Position numbers and translations under genes: made by a program
Notes under the pieces: generated by a model
The model's input: only the letters and a program-made list of their open reading frames with translations
Databases searched by the model: none
What the model was told of the DNA's origin: nothing
From: Bacillus_AB infantis_B
GTDB taxonomy: Bacteria; Bacillota; Bacilli; Bacillales; Cytobacillaceae
Direction: 5' to 3'
DNA length: 64,000 nt
Assembly: GCF_008180445.1 (NCBI RefSeq)
Contig: NZ_VTER01000005.1
Coordinates: 1-64,000, forward strand
Part shown: piece by piece, positions 1 through 8,679 of the stretch
How the letters are laid out: each line of letters opens with the position of its first letter
How positions within the stretch are numbered: position 1 is the first letter of the stretch

Positions 1-812
<812 letters not shown>

Positions 813-865
813 AGAGTAAGATTTAGCTCTGATAAAAATAAGATTAACGTTGACGTTTTTGTTCG

Positions 866-885
866 TTCAGTTTTCAAAGAACAAT
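866..885 (-). promoter_or_regulatory. rrn leader boxA-like motif
   Basis: Read on the minus strand this is ATTGTTCTTTGAAAACTGAA, the motif found in Bacillus rRNA leaders between promoter P2 and the 16S gene. It contains the boxA-type core TGTTCTTTGAAAACT used for Nus-dependent antitermination of rRNA transcripts. It sits about 55 bases upstream of the mature 16S 5' end. Confidence 0.75.
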
Positions 886-920
886 CTTTTTTATCCCCGC
901 CGCCCTTGAGCGACTTTATT

Positions 921-949
921 ATCTTATCATGTGTTGTTCATTCTGTCAA
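921..949 (-). promoter_or_regulatory. rrn promoter P2 (sigma-A)
   Basis: On the minus strand a perfect -35 TTGACA (944-949) is followed by a 17-base spacer and a -10 TAAGAT (921-926). This is the promoter nearest the 16S gene. Tandem P1/P2 promoters are usual for Bacillus rRNA operons. Confidence 0.85.
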
Positions 950-1033
950 CACTTTTCAAAAATAATTTTTTAGGATGTTATTTAAATCCGTCAGCCACTG
1001 TGTTTTGCTGAACAACTAGCAGCGACGGATATA

Positions 1034-1062
1034 AATATACCAAGTAAGAAACAAAAGGTCAA
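1034..1062 (-). promoter_or_regulatory. rrn promoter P1 (sigma-A)
   Basis: On the minus strand TTGACC (1057-1062), a 17-base spacer and TATATT (1034-1039) form a second strong promoter about 113 bases upstream of P2. It lies immediately behind the ygxA stop codon with no terminator between, so ygxA transcription could also run into the rRNA operon. Confidence 0.8.
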
Positions 1063-1079
1063 TACCTTTTAATGTTTTT

Positions 1080-1952
1080 TTAAAATAATTTTTTCGTCCG
1101 GTAATGGCGGTGATACAAACCAGGGCTTTTCGTCACAATTTCAACTGCCTCTATCAGATGTTTATCGATCAGATATTCAAGCAGCATACTTAAATCAACA
1201 GAGTAAGCACTTAATTCAGGATGGGTGATCATTTCATTGAAGGACCAGTCCTCTTTTTCGGACATGATATCAGTGAGATGCTGAATCCCGATTTTCGTTT
1301 TTGAATGGATCAGGAATTCACTTGCCAGAAAAAGAAGCTCAAGGCGCTTTTCCAATGGCTCTTCACTGATGACAAGCTCTTCATACAACTTAAAGATTTC
1401 GGGTTCGATCTGTTTGACCTGATGCCATACAGTCACTTCAGGATGAAATCCGCTCTCAATGACAGCAAGCCGCGCCAGGTGGTGAAGAGAATGAACGACA
1501 TGGTTATAGGCATCGAGATAATGATTATTTTCAAAAAACGCCTTTCCATCCATATAGCGCCTTATCAATTTCGCAAATTCCACGCCCATCTTCAGCTTTC
1601 TTCCATAGAACGGGAATTCCTTTAATTCAACTTTCAGGTTGCTTATATACTCATTGCGGTCAAAAACGATTCTCCCATTGTATAGCCAATCAAAAATCTT
1701 CCTGTTGGAGCCGTGGAGGATCCATTCATTCAGCTGGCTCTCCTTTACGATATGAAGTGCTGCTTTTTTATCATTATAAGTATAATGCTTAACGAAAACC
1801 GGCACCTCTGCCTCCTGGACAACGATCAGCAGGACTGCATCGAAGGTATCTGTAACAGGGACCGCTTTATTTCTTTTTTCTATGATCAGCACTCCAAGCG
1901 TGTTGGCCTGGCTTGCCCGTTCCTGATAAATAGGGCGAAGAATGTCTTCCAT
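1080..1952 (-). CDS. ygxA: YgxA-family nucleotidyltransferase-like protein
   Basis: A 290-aa soluble protein matching the YgxA family, a nucleotidyltransferase-fold protein of unknown substrate that sits directly upstream of rrnD in B. subtilis. The same arrangement occurs here: the stop codon is only 18 bases from rrn promoter P1. Three ATG codons follow GGAGG in a row; the third (giving MEDILRPIYQ) is chosen because it leaves a 7-base spacer, whereas the first leaves one base. No signal peptide or membrane segment is seen. The name rests on family resemblance and position; the biochemical role is not known. Earlier possible starts would add two residues only. Confidence 0.88.
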   Translation of the reverse strand: MEDILRPIYQERASQANTLGVLIIEKRNKAVPVTDTFDAVLLIVVQEAEVPVFVKHYTYNDKKAALHIVKESQLNEWILHGSNRKIFDWLYNGRIVFDRNEYISNLKVELKEFPFYGRKLKMGVEFAKLIRRYMDGKAFFENNHYLDAYNHVVHSLHHLARLAVIESGFHPEVTVWHQVKQIEPEIFKLYEELVISEEPLEKRLELLFLASEFLIHSKTKIGIQHLTDIMSEKEDWSFNEMITHPELSAYSVDLSMLLEYLIDKHLIEAVEIVTKSPGLYHRHYRTKKLF

Positions 1953-2258
1953 CATCATTCCTCCATTAATATTAGATAAGATTCATTAATTTGAACTTCA
2001 ATAGCTTAGTGCAATGGAGCCTATCCTCGGGATCAGCCCCGGGAGGCACTTTGATATTGCTGCAGCACATGGCATTCTAAGTCTGCACTCATTTGCGCAA
2101 GGCCCCTGGCTTTTCTTTTATAGCATATAGGTTCTACAGCCATCCTGGAATTCCTGCTGTCCCCAAGCAATATTCGACAGGAGCATTATTCCTGCTTTGC
2201 AGATATCCTTTAGAAAAGCAAATATGGTATAGTTATACTTTGGGAGGGACAAAAAAGA
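1953..2258. other. Divergent ygxA-ygzB intergenic region
   Basis: These 306 bases separate two divergent genes. The ygzB-proximal end has a TATAGT/TATACT stretch near 2229-2239 that could be a -10, but no convincing -35 lies 17 bases before it. I see no RNA gene or clear repeat here. Confidence 0.4.
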
Positions 2259-2627
2259 ATGGCAAAATATTCGAGCAAGATTAACAAAATCCGCACCTTT
2301 GCACTTAGTCTGGTATTCATCGGCTTTATTGTTATGTATATAGGAATATTCTTCAGGACTTCACCGATTGTTATGACTATATTCATGCTGTTAGGCATGC
2401 TTTGCATCATCGCCAGCACCGGGGTTTATTTCTGGATTGGCATGCTCTCAACAAAAACTGTACAAGTTGAGTGCCCAAATTGCGGGAAATATACAAAGAT
2501 GCTTGGCCGTGTTGATATGTGCATGTACTGTAATGAACCGCTGACACTTGATCCTTCACTTGAAGGGAAAGAGTTCAATGAGAGCTATAACAGAAAAGCC
2601 TCACAACAGAAAAAAGCTGAGCAATAG
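2259..2627 (+). CDS. ygzB: YgzB-family membrane protein with zinc ribbon
   Basis: A 122-aa protein of the UPF0295/YgzB family, very close to B. subtilis YgzB throughout. Two hydrophobic segments (about residues 13-31 and 38-62) are followed by a cytosolic zinc-ribbon-like pair, Cys72-x2-Cys75 and Cys88-x2-Cys91, and a charged tail. Function is unknown. The start is supported by GGGAGGG ten bases upstream. It lies between ygxA and perR as in B. subtilis, but points away from both, and ends in its own terminator. Confidence 0.92.
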   Translation: MAKYSSKINKIRTFALSLVFIGFIVMYIGIFFRTSPIVMTIFMLLGMLCIIASTGVYFWIGMLSTKTVQVECPNCGKYTKMLGRVDMCMYCNEPLTLDPSLEGKEFNESYNRKASQQKKAEQ

Positions 2628-2647
2628 ATATGCTCAGAATAAATCGG

Positions 2648-2676
2648 CCCAGCAGGGATGCTGGGTTATTTTTTTA
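2648..2676 (+). terminator. Rho-independent terminator of ygzB
   Basis: CCCAGCA (2648-2654), a GGGA loop and TGCTGGG (2659-2665) form a perfect 7-bp stem followed by a T-rich run (TTATTTTTTTA). Confidence 0.9.
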
Positions 2677-2718
2677 TATCCGCAAAGCACCCGAAAGCCG
2701 CCGATTCCCTCTAAGACA

Positions 2719-2747
2719 AAAGAAAAAGCCGATAGCAGGCTATCGGC
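2719..2747 (-). terminator. Rho-independent terminator of perR
   Basis: On the minus strand GCCGATAG, a CCTG loop and CTATCGGC make a perfect 8-bp stem (2728-2747) followed by TTTTTCTTTTG. It begins ten bases after the perR stop codon. Confidence 0.9.
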
Positions 2748-2756
2748 GTTATAGAA

Positions 2757-3194
2757 TTAGTGCGCTTCCTTGCTTGCACAATCCGGGCATGTGCCGTAAA
2801 TCTCCATGCGGTGATGGCTGATTTTAAAACCTGTTACATGGGAAGCCAGATGTTCAACTTCATCCAAACCAGGATAATGGAAATCCACGATTTTCCCGCA
2901 GTTTTCGCAAATCACATGATAATGATGGGTTGTAATAAAGTCAAACCTGCTTGATGCATCCCCATAGGTCAATTCCTTTACCAGGCCAACTTCACGAAAT
3001 ACTCTTAGATTATTGTAAACTGTAGCCACACTCATATTAGGAAATTTTCCTTCTAATGCTTTATAAATATCATCTGCAGTCGGGTGTGACATGGAGCTTA
3101 TTAAATATTCAAGTATCGCATGACGCTGCGGAGTAATACGCACTCCTGTATCCTTCAAGGTATCCAGCGCTTCTTTTAACTGTGTTTGAGCCAC
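2757..3194 (-). CDS. perR: Peroxide-responsive Fur-family repressor PerR
   Basis: A 145-aa metal-dependent repressor of the peroxide regulon. It uses bound Fe2+ or Mn2+ as the sensor: Fe-catalysed oxidation of a histidine ligand releases it from DNA. All B. subtilis PerR regulatory-metal ligands are present at the same numbers when translation starts at a GTG (3192-3194): His37, Asp85, His91, His93 and Asp104. The structural zinc cysteines are Cys96, Cys99, Cys136 and Cys139. The GTG start also has the better spacing, 7 bases from AGAGGTG, whereas the upstream ATG (3198-3200) leaves only one base. Asp104 is the residue that separates PerR from Zur/Fur-type proteins. It is likely autoregulated through the Per box upstream. 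Confidence 0.97.
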   Translation of the reverse strand: MAQTQLKEALDTLKDTGVRITPQRHAILEYLISSMSHPTADDIYKALEGKFPNMSVATVYNNLRVFREVGLVKELTYGDASSRFDFITTHHYHVICENCGKIVDFHYPGLDEVEHLASHVTGFKISHHRMEIYGTCPDCASKEAH

Positions 3195-3229
3195 CGTCAT
3201 GCACCTCTTTTCCAACAAAGATTCTTACT

Positions 3230-3276
3230 TTGTAATCTTTATAAATAGTGTACTAACTTTTTATGCTATTTGTCAA
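3230..3276 (-). promoter_or_regulatory. perR promoter with Per box
   Basis: On the minus strand TTGACA (3271-3276), an 18-base spacer and TACACT (3247-3252) form a sigma-A promoter. Just downstream, over the expected transcription start, lies TTATAAAGATTACAA (3230-3244), which matches the Per box TTATAATNATTATAA at all but two defined positions. This placement supports repression of perR by its own product. Confidence 0.8.
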
Positions 3277-3302
3277 TATTACTGTATGATGCCTGATTGA
3301 TT

Positions 3303-3854
3303 TCAATCCTCTTCGTGAAGATTTTTCTCGTTTTCCCCCAGCTGAAGATTAACATATCTGGCCGTTACAAACAGCAGATCAGACAATCTGTTCAGGTACG
3401 AAAGCACCAATGGGTTAACACCATCAATCCGCACAGCCTCCCTTTCAGCCCGCCGCACAATCGTCCGGGCAGAATGGAAAGCGGCTCCTGCAGGATTCCC
3501 CCCTGGAAGGATAAAATTGGCAAGCTGCGGGAGTTCAGCATCCCATTCATCAATTTTGTTCTCCATGACTTTGATATCATCTTCAGAAACTTTCCACTTG
3601 ACCTCTTTCCCGGGAGGAGTTGCAAGCTCTGCGCCTACATGGAAAAGAGCTGTTTGTATTTTATGGTATGTGTCTTCAAGCTCTTTTTTGCCCTGGAAAA
3701 ATTCTCCCTTTAAATAGCTGAGTGCCAGGCCGATCATCGAATTGGCTTCATCGCAGGTCCCGTAAGCTTCTACCCGCATGTCCCCTTTTGATACACGCTC
3801 TCCGTATATGAGCGATGTTGTTCCTTTATCTCCTGTTTTAGTATAGATCTTCAA
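3303..3854 (-). CDS. ATP:cob(I)alamin adenosyltransferase, PduO type
   Basis: A 183-aa enzyme that transfers the adenosyl group of ATP to cob(I)alamin to form adenosylcobalamin. The N-terminal nucleotide loop TKTGDKGTT and the C-terminal stretch with RRAER and YLNRLSDLLF are the family signature; B. subtilis has a homologue (YvqK). The start is TTG at 3852-3854, seven bases after AAGGGG, giving LKIYTKTGDKG. The upstream dehydrogenase ends one base before this TTG, so the two genes are probably translated from one transcript. No other cobalamin gene is in view, which suggests salvage rather than synthesis. No terminator is visible after it. Confidence 0.93.
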   Translation of the reverse strand: MKIYTKTGDKGTTSLIYGERVSKGDMRVEAYGTCDEANSMIGLALSYLKGEFFQGKKELEDTYHKIQTALFHVGAELATPPGKEVKWKVSEDDIKVMENKIDEWDAELPQLANFILPGGNPAGAAFHSARTIVRRAEREAVRIDGVNPLVLSYLNRLSDLLFVTARYVNLQLGENEKNLHEED

Positions 3855-3855
3855 A

Positions 3856-4806
3856 TTAATACCCCTTCCCAGGATCAATTTTATTCACATAGTCATTCCC
3901 GCTTTGTATATATGTATGAAGATTATGGGCAAAAATTTCAAAGGATCTTGGCAGGTACATGGCTGATCTGCTTGATAAGTGCGGAGTGACGGTTATATTG
4001 TCCATCTTCCAGAATGGATGCCCTTTCTCCAGCGGCTCTGTTTCAAAAACATCCAGATAGGCATGTGAAATCAGCCTCTTCCGCATCGCATCAAGCAATA
4101 TATCTTCCCCGGCGATATCTCCCCTGCCCAAGTTGATGAAGACTGCATTGTTCTTCATCCTGCGGAAGTGCTCCATCCCGAGCAGATGCCTTGTCTCTCC
4201 TGTACTCGGGAGCACCGTGATGAGGAAATCAGCCTCCGGTAATAGTATGTCCAACTCTTCAAGGCTGAAAAGTCTGTCAATATGTGGCACAGGGGAACCG
4301 CTGCGGTTGATGCCCCAGGTTTTCAATCCAAATGCTTTACCCAGCCGGGCTATTTCACTTCCAATAGCGCCGGTTCCCAGGATCAGCATGGTTTTTCCGC
4401 GGAGCTCGCCCATCTGGATATTCCGGTCCCAGACTTCATTCTCTTCATTCACAATAAGCTTCTTTTCCTTTTTTTCGTGCATCAGCATCATCCCAAGTGC
4501 AAACTCTGCCATCGGGATGCTGTGAACCCCTCTTGCATTAGTAATCAGGATGCCTCTTTCTTCACATTGCTTGAGCGGCATCAATTCCAGCCCCGCGGAC
4601 ATGACCATGATCCATTTCAGCTTTTTTGCACTCTCAATATGCGCAGCTGTCAAATCCTCGCCATAAGTAATAAAAATTTCAGCCTGGGATAATGCTCCTT
4701 CAGCCTGCTCCATACTCTCATAAAAATCAAAATCCGCATCAGGAAAAGCATTCTTGATTTTATCCTGCAGATCCTTTTCCGGCTGCAGAGAAGATACTAT
4801 TTTCAT
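3856..4806 (-). CDS. D-isomer-specific 2-hydroxyacid dehydrogenase
   Basis: A 316-aa NAD(P)-dependent dehydrogenase of the phosphoglycerate/hydroxypyruvate reductase superfamily. The Rossmann motif GTGAIGSEIA is near residues 144-153. The catalytic residues are visible as Arg228 (NLGRGD), Glu256 (FETEP) and His276 (TPHLS). There is no C-terminal ACT domain, so it is not a SerA-type enzyme. The substrate is not predictable; glyoxylate, hydroxypyruvate and branched 2-keto acids are all used in this family. GGAGGGG precedes the ATG. It is followed almost without gap by the cobalamin adenosyltransferase gene; the functional reason for this pairing is not obvious. Confidence 0.9.
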   Translation of the reverse strand: MKIVSSLQPEKDLQDKIKNAFPDADFDFYESMEQAEGALSQAEIFITYGEDLTAAHIESAKKLKWIMVMSAGLELMPLKQCEERGILITNARGVHSIPMAEFALGMMLMHEKKEKKLIVNEENEVWDRNIQMGELRGKTMLILGTGAIGSEIARLGKAFGLKTWGINRSGSPVPHIDRLFSLEELDILLPEADFLITVLPSTGETRHLLGMEHFRRMKNNAVFINLGRGDIAGEDILLDAMRKRLISHAYLDVFETEPLEKGHPFWKMDNITVTPHLSSRSAMYLPRSFEIFAHNLHTYIQSGNDYVNKIDPGKGY

Positions 4807-4924
4807 TCCGTCCCCTCCTTCGTTTTCTTCATCATATCACCCGAAGGATGTTTTTACATTTTCCAATCGATCATACCCGCTTCTACTGATACCAAAACTT
4901 CTCCATCGGGTCCTCCCTGTTCTT

Positions 4925-4957
4925 CAAAAAAAGAGCAGACCCTGAAAGGATCTGCTT
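4925..4957 (-). terminator. Terminator downstream of the permuted papain-like gene
   Basis: On the minus strand GCAGATCC, a short loop and GGGTCTGC (with G-U pairing) are followed by TCTTTTTTTG. It lies about 75 bases after the gene that ends at 5032 and before the dehydrogenase gene. Confidence 0.65.
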
Positions 4958-5031
4958 CAAAGTATCTGAGGAGGTATGCCCTAATCTAATGATATTCAAA
5001 ACTTGTTTAAATGAATGGACATCCGCCTTTG

Positions 5032-5619
5032 TTATATTAAATTGGGCCAGACAGCTGCCCTTTTATGCAATGGTTCAGCCATTCGCGACCTCTCCCAATA
5101 TTGATGGAGATATCCCTCATATATCAAAGACAGCCGGGGGATGCCGGCAACGTCATCAGGCCTGATCATTTCACAGCATTTATCAAATGTATGTATCCCG
5201 CTCTGTGTAAGAATGGTGGATACGAATTGCGAGCAGGTGAAGGCATCGGTCCTTTGAAATTTTATCCCAAAGATAATGCCGATGCACCCGAGGAGATTAT
5301 ATTTATACCTTAGCGGATCTTCTTCAAATTGCAGGATCATTTTCCGGATGTCTTTTTGCTGGGAATCTGAAACCTGCAGCCGGTAAACCGCACATCTCGT
5401 ATTCTTCTTATGCTTGAACACGCCCCCATCGACCCTTTCCCTAATAAATCCAGCTGAAAAAGGGTTCATATAGCTGCGCCTTCCGAAGCTGAATAATTGA
5501 TTGAACTGCCTGTCCAGTGCAATGGAACAATGATTATATGGAGCTCTTGTATAACACTTAATCAGTCTTGAAAATATCGTTCCTGTATCTGTCAGCAGGA
5601 TATAAACACATTTGCCCAT
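5032..5619 (-). CDS. Permuted papain-like (YiiX/NlpC-P60-type) cysteine hydrolase
   Basis: A 195-aa protein with the order His-then-Cys typical of circularly permuted NlpC/P60-like enzymes (YaeF/YiiX, LRAT-like). The candidate catalytic residues are His30 in YNHCSIAL and Cys129 in AFTCSQFVS. These folds include amidases and lipid acyl-hydrolases, so the substrate here is open. There is no signal peptide, so it should be cytosolic or peripheral. The start is ATG at 5619, seven bases after GGGTG; a GTG one codon earlier is possible. The gene stands alone with its own terminator. The family call comes from motif order and spacing only. Confidence 0.7.
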   Translation of the reverse strand: MGKCVYILLTDTGTIFSRLIKCYTRAPYNHCSIALDRQFNQLFSFGRRSYMNPFSAGFIRERVDGGVFKHKKNTRCAVYRLQVSDSQQKDIRKMILQFEEDPLRYKYNLLGCIGIIFGIKFQRTDAFTCSQFVSTILTQSGIHTFDKCCEMIRPDDVAGIPRLSLIYEGYLHQYWERSRMAEPLHKRAAVWPNLI

Positions 5620-5702
5620 CACATATCACCCAATATCCAATTTGGAAAATTTAACCCTTAGTATATTAGACGAATGGCCCCCCCAAATCACTACACCAAA
5701 AT

Positions 5703-5732
5703 AAAAAAAAGATTGGATACAAGTATCCAATC
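5703..5732 (-). terminator. Terminator of bcp
   Basis: A perfect 10-bp stem on the minus strand (GATTGGATAC / GTATCCAATC, 5711-5732) is followed by eight T residues. It begins eight bases after the bcp stop codon. Confidence 0.93.
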
Positions 5733-5739
5733 GCGTTAC

Positions 5740-6210
5740 TCAGGAAAGCTGCTCCTGTACATAAGCAAGCGCCTCTTCGACATGGCCCTTAACCTTAACC
5801 TTCCTCCATTCCTTCACCAGATTCCCTTCTTTATCAATGATGAAGGTGGATCTTTCAATCCCCATATACTCTTTGCCAAAATTCTTCTTCAGCTTCCAGA
5901 CATCATATGCTTCAGCAGCTTTATGCTCTTCATCTGACAGCAGGATGAAAGGCAATCCGTATTTTTCAATAAACTTGCCATGCCTGCCGGCTGGGTCAGG
6001 GCTTATACCGATGATTACAGCGTCCGCTCCCTGGAACTCCTCATGCTTGTCCCTGAAGTCACACGCTTCGGTCGTGCATCCTGGCGTCATATCCTTAGGG
6101 TAGAAATACAGGACCACATTTTTGCCCCGGAAGTCCGACAGCCTTACCGGCTTTTCATCTGCGCCCGGCAGTTCCAACTCCGGAGCCTGTTTTCCCAGTT
6201 CAATCTGCAT
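5740..6210 (-). CDS. bcp: Thioredoxin-dependent thiol peroxidase (BCP)
   Basis: A 156-aa peroxiredoxin of the BCP/PrxQ type, the counterpart of B. subtilis YgaF. It reduces hydroperoxides with electrons from thioredoxin. The peroxidatic cysteine is Cys45 in MTPGCTTEACDF and the resolving cysteine is Cys50, the atypical 2-Cys arrangement. The start ATG at 6210 follows GGAGGG; the reading frame extends upstream without a ribosome binding site. It lies between gsaB and perR as in B. subtilis, though several genes have been inserted on both sides. No Per box was seen directly ahead of it. Confidence 0.95.
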   Translation of the reverse strand: MQIELGKQAPELELPGADEKPVRLSDFRGKNVVLYFYPKDMTPGCTTEACDFRDKHEEFQGADAVIIGISPDPAGRHGKFIEKYGLPFILLSDEEHKAAEAYDVWKLKKNFGKEYMGIERSTFIIDKEGNLVKEWRKVKVKGHVEEALAYVQEQLS

Positions 6211-6281
6211 ATTAATCCCTCCATCGATGTGATAACATAAGCCTATCCAAAATCTGCCGCAAACACAAATCCGGGACATTG

Positions 6282-6686
6282 TCAGGACTCTCTGTCGAAT
6301 ACGGCCCTTGCTACAAATGCTGCGGGAATCGTGTAGCCGATCAATGCCTCAAGAACGGCGATCATCCTGCCGATCCCTATAGGAGAAATATCGCCATAGC
6401 CTACTGAAAAAAGGGTTACTGCGCTAAAATAGAAGCCTGTCTCCAGCCTTTGAATAAATGTTCCTCCTTCCGCTCCCGCGCTTTCCCGGAGAACCTGGGT
6501 ACCGTTCTGCTCCATCAAAACGTATATAAGCCCAAAGCCAATCATGACCGTCACATATATAAAAGCCAGATAGAGAAAATTTTCAAACGAGACTCTTTTC
6601 CCGCGGATCTTATGGGGGATAAACAATGTCCGCAGACTCATCAATACACAAAAGGCTATCAATATCAGCGAAAGATAAAAGACCAA
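6282..6686 (-). CDS. Two-TM potassium-channel-like protein
   Basis: A 134-aa membrane protein with the pore layout of the Ion_trans_2 family: hydrophobic segments near residues 4-22, 38-58 and 107-128, with a pore loop between the last two. The selectivity filter SVGYGD is at residues 94-99. There is no cytosolic RCK/TrkA domain, so gating would depend on a partner or on the membrane. The start is TTG (6684-6686), six bases after GAGGG. It precedes bcp on the same strand with a 71-base gap and no terminator, so the two may be co-transcribed. Confidence 0.85.
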   Translation of the reverse strand: MVFYLSLILIAFCVLMSLRTLFIPHKIRGKRVSFENFLYLAFIYVTVMIGFGLIYVLMEQNGTQVLRESAGAEGGTFIQRLETGFYFSAVTLFSVGYGDISPIGIGRMIAVLEALIGYTIPAAFVARAVFDRES

Positions 6687-6833
6687 ATCAGACCCTCTTC
6701 TCCTTTATACTCCCTAGATTTATACGCTTAAAACAGGGCCCGTATGCCGGCTTGTCTTTTAACAAAAAGTGCGGTTCCAATATTATCCTGTTAGAATGAT
6801 GAATATCCATTTTTAAAGTGAGAGGAGTTATTT

Positions 6834-7012
6834 ATGTATCTGCTGTTGTCTATATTGCTAGCTGCAATTTTAGGATGATCATTGCCGGCACTTTGTTCAG
6901 AGCGGTTTATATGCTTAATAAAATTTACAAAACACTCCCCCAGCCGCCGGACAGAGTAACGGAAGCTTATCAAAATTATCTGAAAGACCATGAAAACAGC
7001 AGTCAGGATTAG
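6834..7012 (+). pseudogene. Small membrane protein gene with apparent frameshift
   Basis: AGAGGAG six bases before ATG 6834 starts a hydrophobic peptide MYLLLSILLAAILG that stops at TGA 6876-6878. Overlapping it by four bases, ATG 6875 opens a 45-aa frame (MIIAGTLFRAVYMLNKIYKT...) that continues the same hydrophobic segment and ends at 7012 with a PPD-containing, AYQNYLKD tail. Adding one base near 6875 would join them into a single 59-aa protein with one N-terminal membrane helix. Either a one-base deletion (real or sequencing) or ATGA-coupled translation explains this. Family not recognised. Confidence 0.5.
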
Positions 7013-7044
7013 AGTTTGAATAATCGTCAGTAGTCGAAAGACAT

Positions 7045-7080
7045 AAAAAAACAGCACCCCATTAATTGAGTACTGTTTTT
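7045..7080. terminator. Bidirectional terminator
   Basis: AAAAAACAG...CTGTTTTTT flanks a loop of about 18 bases, with one mismatch in the stem. It can serve the small plus-strand gene and the minus-strand ABC exporter operon that ends at 7088. Confidence 0.7.
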
Positions 7081-7087
7081 TGCCATT

Positions 7088-7873
7088 CTAATTCCCCGCA
7101 CCGCGGTATTTCTTTACGCCCTGATTCCAGACAATGATGGACAGGCAGAAGAATACCAGGCCGATGACTGGCGTCAGGAAAGAATAGACCAGCCATTCAT
7201 GTTTCCCAAGGAAATAGGCTGCCGGATAGACACCGACAAACGCGAACGGAAGGATCCAGGTAAGCACAAAGCGGATGGCACCATTATATATGTCTACCGG
7301 ATATCTTCCATAATTCCCGATATTGTACATCATCGGCATGATGGAAGTTCTCGCGTCTGCCCAAAAGCTGATGCACGCAATCAGGACGAAGATTCCCGCG
7401 TAAACCATCACACCGCCGAGCACAAGCAGGATAAACAAGAACGGATCATACCAGCTTATGCTGAGTCCAAGCTGCTCCCCCGCATAAAACATAATGACCA
7501 GGCCGGTCACAGCTCCAAACAGCGATTCCAGCTCCATCCTTTCCAGGACGATCTGGAACAGGCTATGGACAGGCCTGGTCAAAATCCTGTCAAACTCGCC
7601 TTTCACAATATATCGTTCATTGAAATCCCAAATATTGAAAAAGGAAGAAAACAGGGCATAAGGAACAAGAAAAAATCCATAGATAAAGATGATTTCATCC
7701 CTGTTCCAGCCGCTCAAATAGCTGGTATGTCCAAAAACAACCAGAATAAAGATCAAATTGACTGCCTGAAACAGCAGATCGGAAACAACCTCAACCGCCA
7801 AATCTGCCCGATACTCCAGCCTTGTTTTCATATACTGAGACACATATTGGAAGAAAATCGAAATATAAAACAA
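7088..7873 (-). CDS. ABC-2 family exporter permease (second subunit)
   Basis: A 261-aa permease with six predicted membrane helices, of the ABC-2-type family represented by COG3694. It pairs with the permease encoded four bases upstream. The start is TTG (7871-7873), seven bases after GGAGGG that overlaps the end of the preceding gene. Homologous three-gene sets are widespread in Firmicutes and generally have no assigned substrate. The protein has long hydrophobic stretches at about residues 20-50, 60-80, 110-130, 140-170, 195-215 and 230-250. Confidence 0.88.
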   Translation of the reverse strand: MFYISIFFQYVSQYMKTRLEYRADLAVEVVSDLLFQAVNLIFILVVFGHTSYLSGWNRDEIIFIYGFFLVPYALFSSFFNIWDFNERYIVKGEFDRILTRPVHSLFQIVLERMELESLFGAVTGLVIMFYAGEQLGLSISWYDPFLFILLVLGGVMVYAGIFVLIACISFWADARTSIMPMMYNIGNYGRYPVDIYNGAIRFVLTWILPFAFVGVYPAAYFLGKHEWLVYSFLTPVIGLVFFCLSIIVWNQGVKKYRGAGN

Positions 7874-7877
7874 GCTG

Positions 7878-8669
7878 TTACCCTCCTTGAATGACCATCT
7901 GCTTTTTTGCAGCGGTCCAAAGTGCCTGTATCGGAATGAAGAGGATCAGCACCCACACTCCCTGAAGCAGCAGACCGTTGATGGCTTCCCCCTGTGTGAA
8001 GCCATTTGTGAAAATCATGCTTGGAATATAGCTGATGCCCTGGAAGGGAAGGAATTTCAAGACATCCTGCGCCCACACAGGGAAAAAGGAAAGAGGGATC
8101 AGCAGCCCGGAAAACAGATCGATCACCACGCGCTTGGCTCTGATCAAGCCAGTATTATTATATAAGAAAAAAGTCGTAATCCCTGTCAGCAGATTTAATT
8201 GGGTATTGATCAAGAAGCTGAGCAGAATGGATACTGAAAACAGCAGCCAGGTGGCAGGGTCTGCCGAAAATTCAAGCGGGAAGATAAGTGCGACAATGAC
8301 CATCCCGGGAACAGAGAAAAAGAACAAACGGAAAATCCCTTCCCCCAGTCCCTGCATGGTCTTCATGCCAAGATAATTGTACGGCCTGATCAGTTCGACC
8401 GCTACTTTTCCTTCCTTTATTTCTGCAGCCATTTCCCGGTCGATATTATTGAAATAAAAGGCCCTGGCCATCCAGGCAACAGCTACATAGGTGGTCATCT
8501 GCAGGACGGAAAGGCCCTCAATGCTCTCTTTCCCTCCATATATCGCAGTCCACAAAAAATAATAAGCGCCGATATTAATGCTGTATATCAGAATGCCTGT
8601 ATAATAATTCGTCCGGTAGGCGAGCATCATTAAAAAACGGATACGGATCATTTCTGCATACTTATCCAT
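7878..8669 (-). CDS. ABC-2 family exporter permease (first subunit)
   Basis: A 263-aa membrane protein of the COG4587-type ABC-2 permease family. The start MDKYAEMIRIRFL at 8669 is set by GGAGG six bases upstream; the open frame extends further but overlaps the ATPase gene without a ribosome binding site. It sits between the ATPase gene (stop at 8680) and the second permease (gap of four bases), so all three form one operon. Six hydrophobic segments are visible. The substrate is unknown; heterodimeric ABC-2 exporters of this type move lipids, drugs or peptides. Confidence 0.88.
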   Translation of the reverse strand: MDKYAEMIRIRFLMMLAYRTNYYTGILIYSINIGAYYFLWTAIYGGKESIEGLSVLQMTTYVAVAWMARAFYFNNIDREMAAEIKEGKVAVELIRPYNYLGMKTMQGLGEGIFRLFFFSVPGMVIVALIFPLEFSADPATWLLFSVSILLSFLINTQLNLLTGITTFFLYNNTGLIRAKRVVIDLFSGLLIPLSFFPVWAQDVLKFLPFQGISYIPSMIFTNGFTQGEAINGLLLQGVWVLILFIPIQALWTAAKKQMVIQGG

Positions 8670-8679
8670 TGCTGCCTCC

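Noticed and set aside
6818..7012. 64-aa plus-strand frame starting at GTG 6818
   Set aside because: The GTG is part of the AGAGGAG region that serves ATG 6834; the first 20 residues give no sensible segment, while the 6834 frame gives a clean hydrophobic helix.
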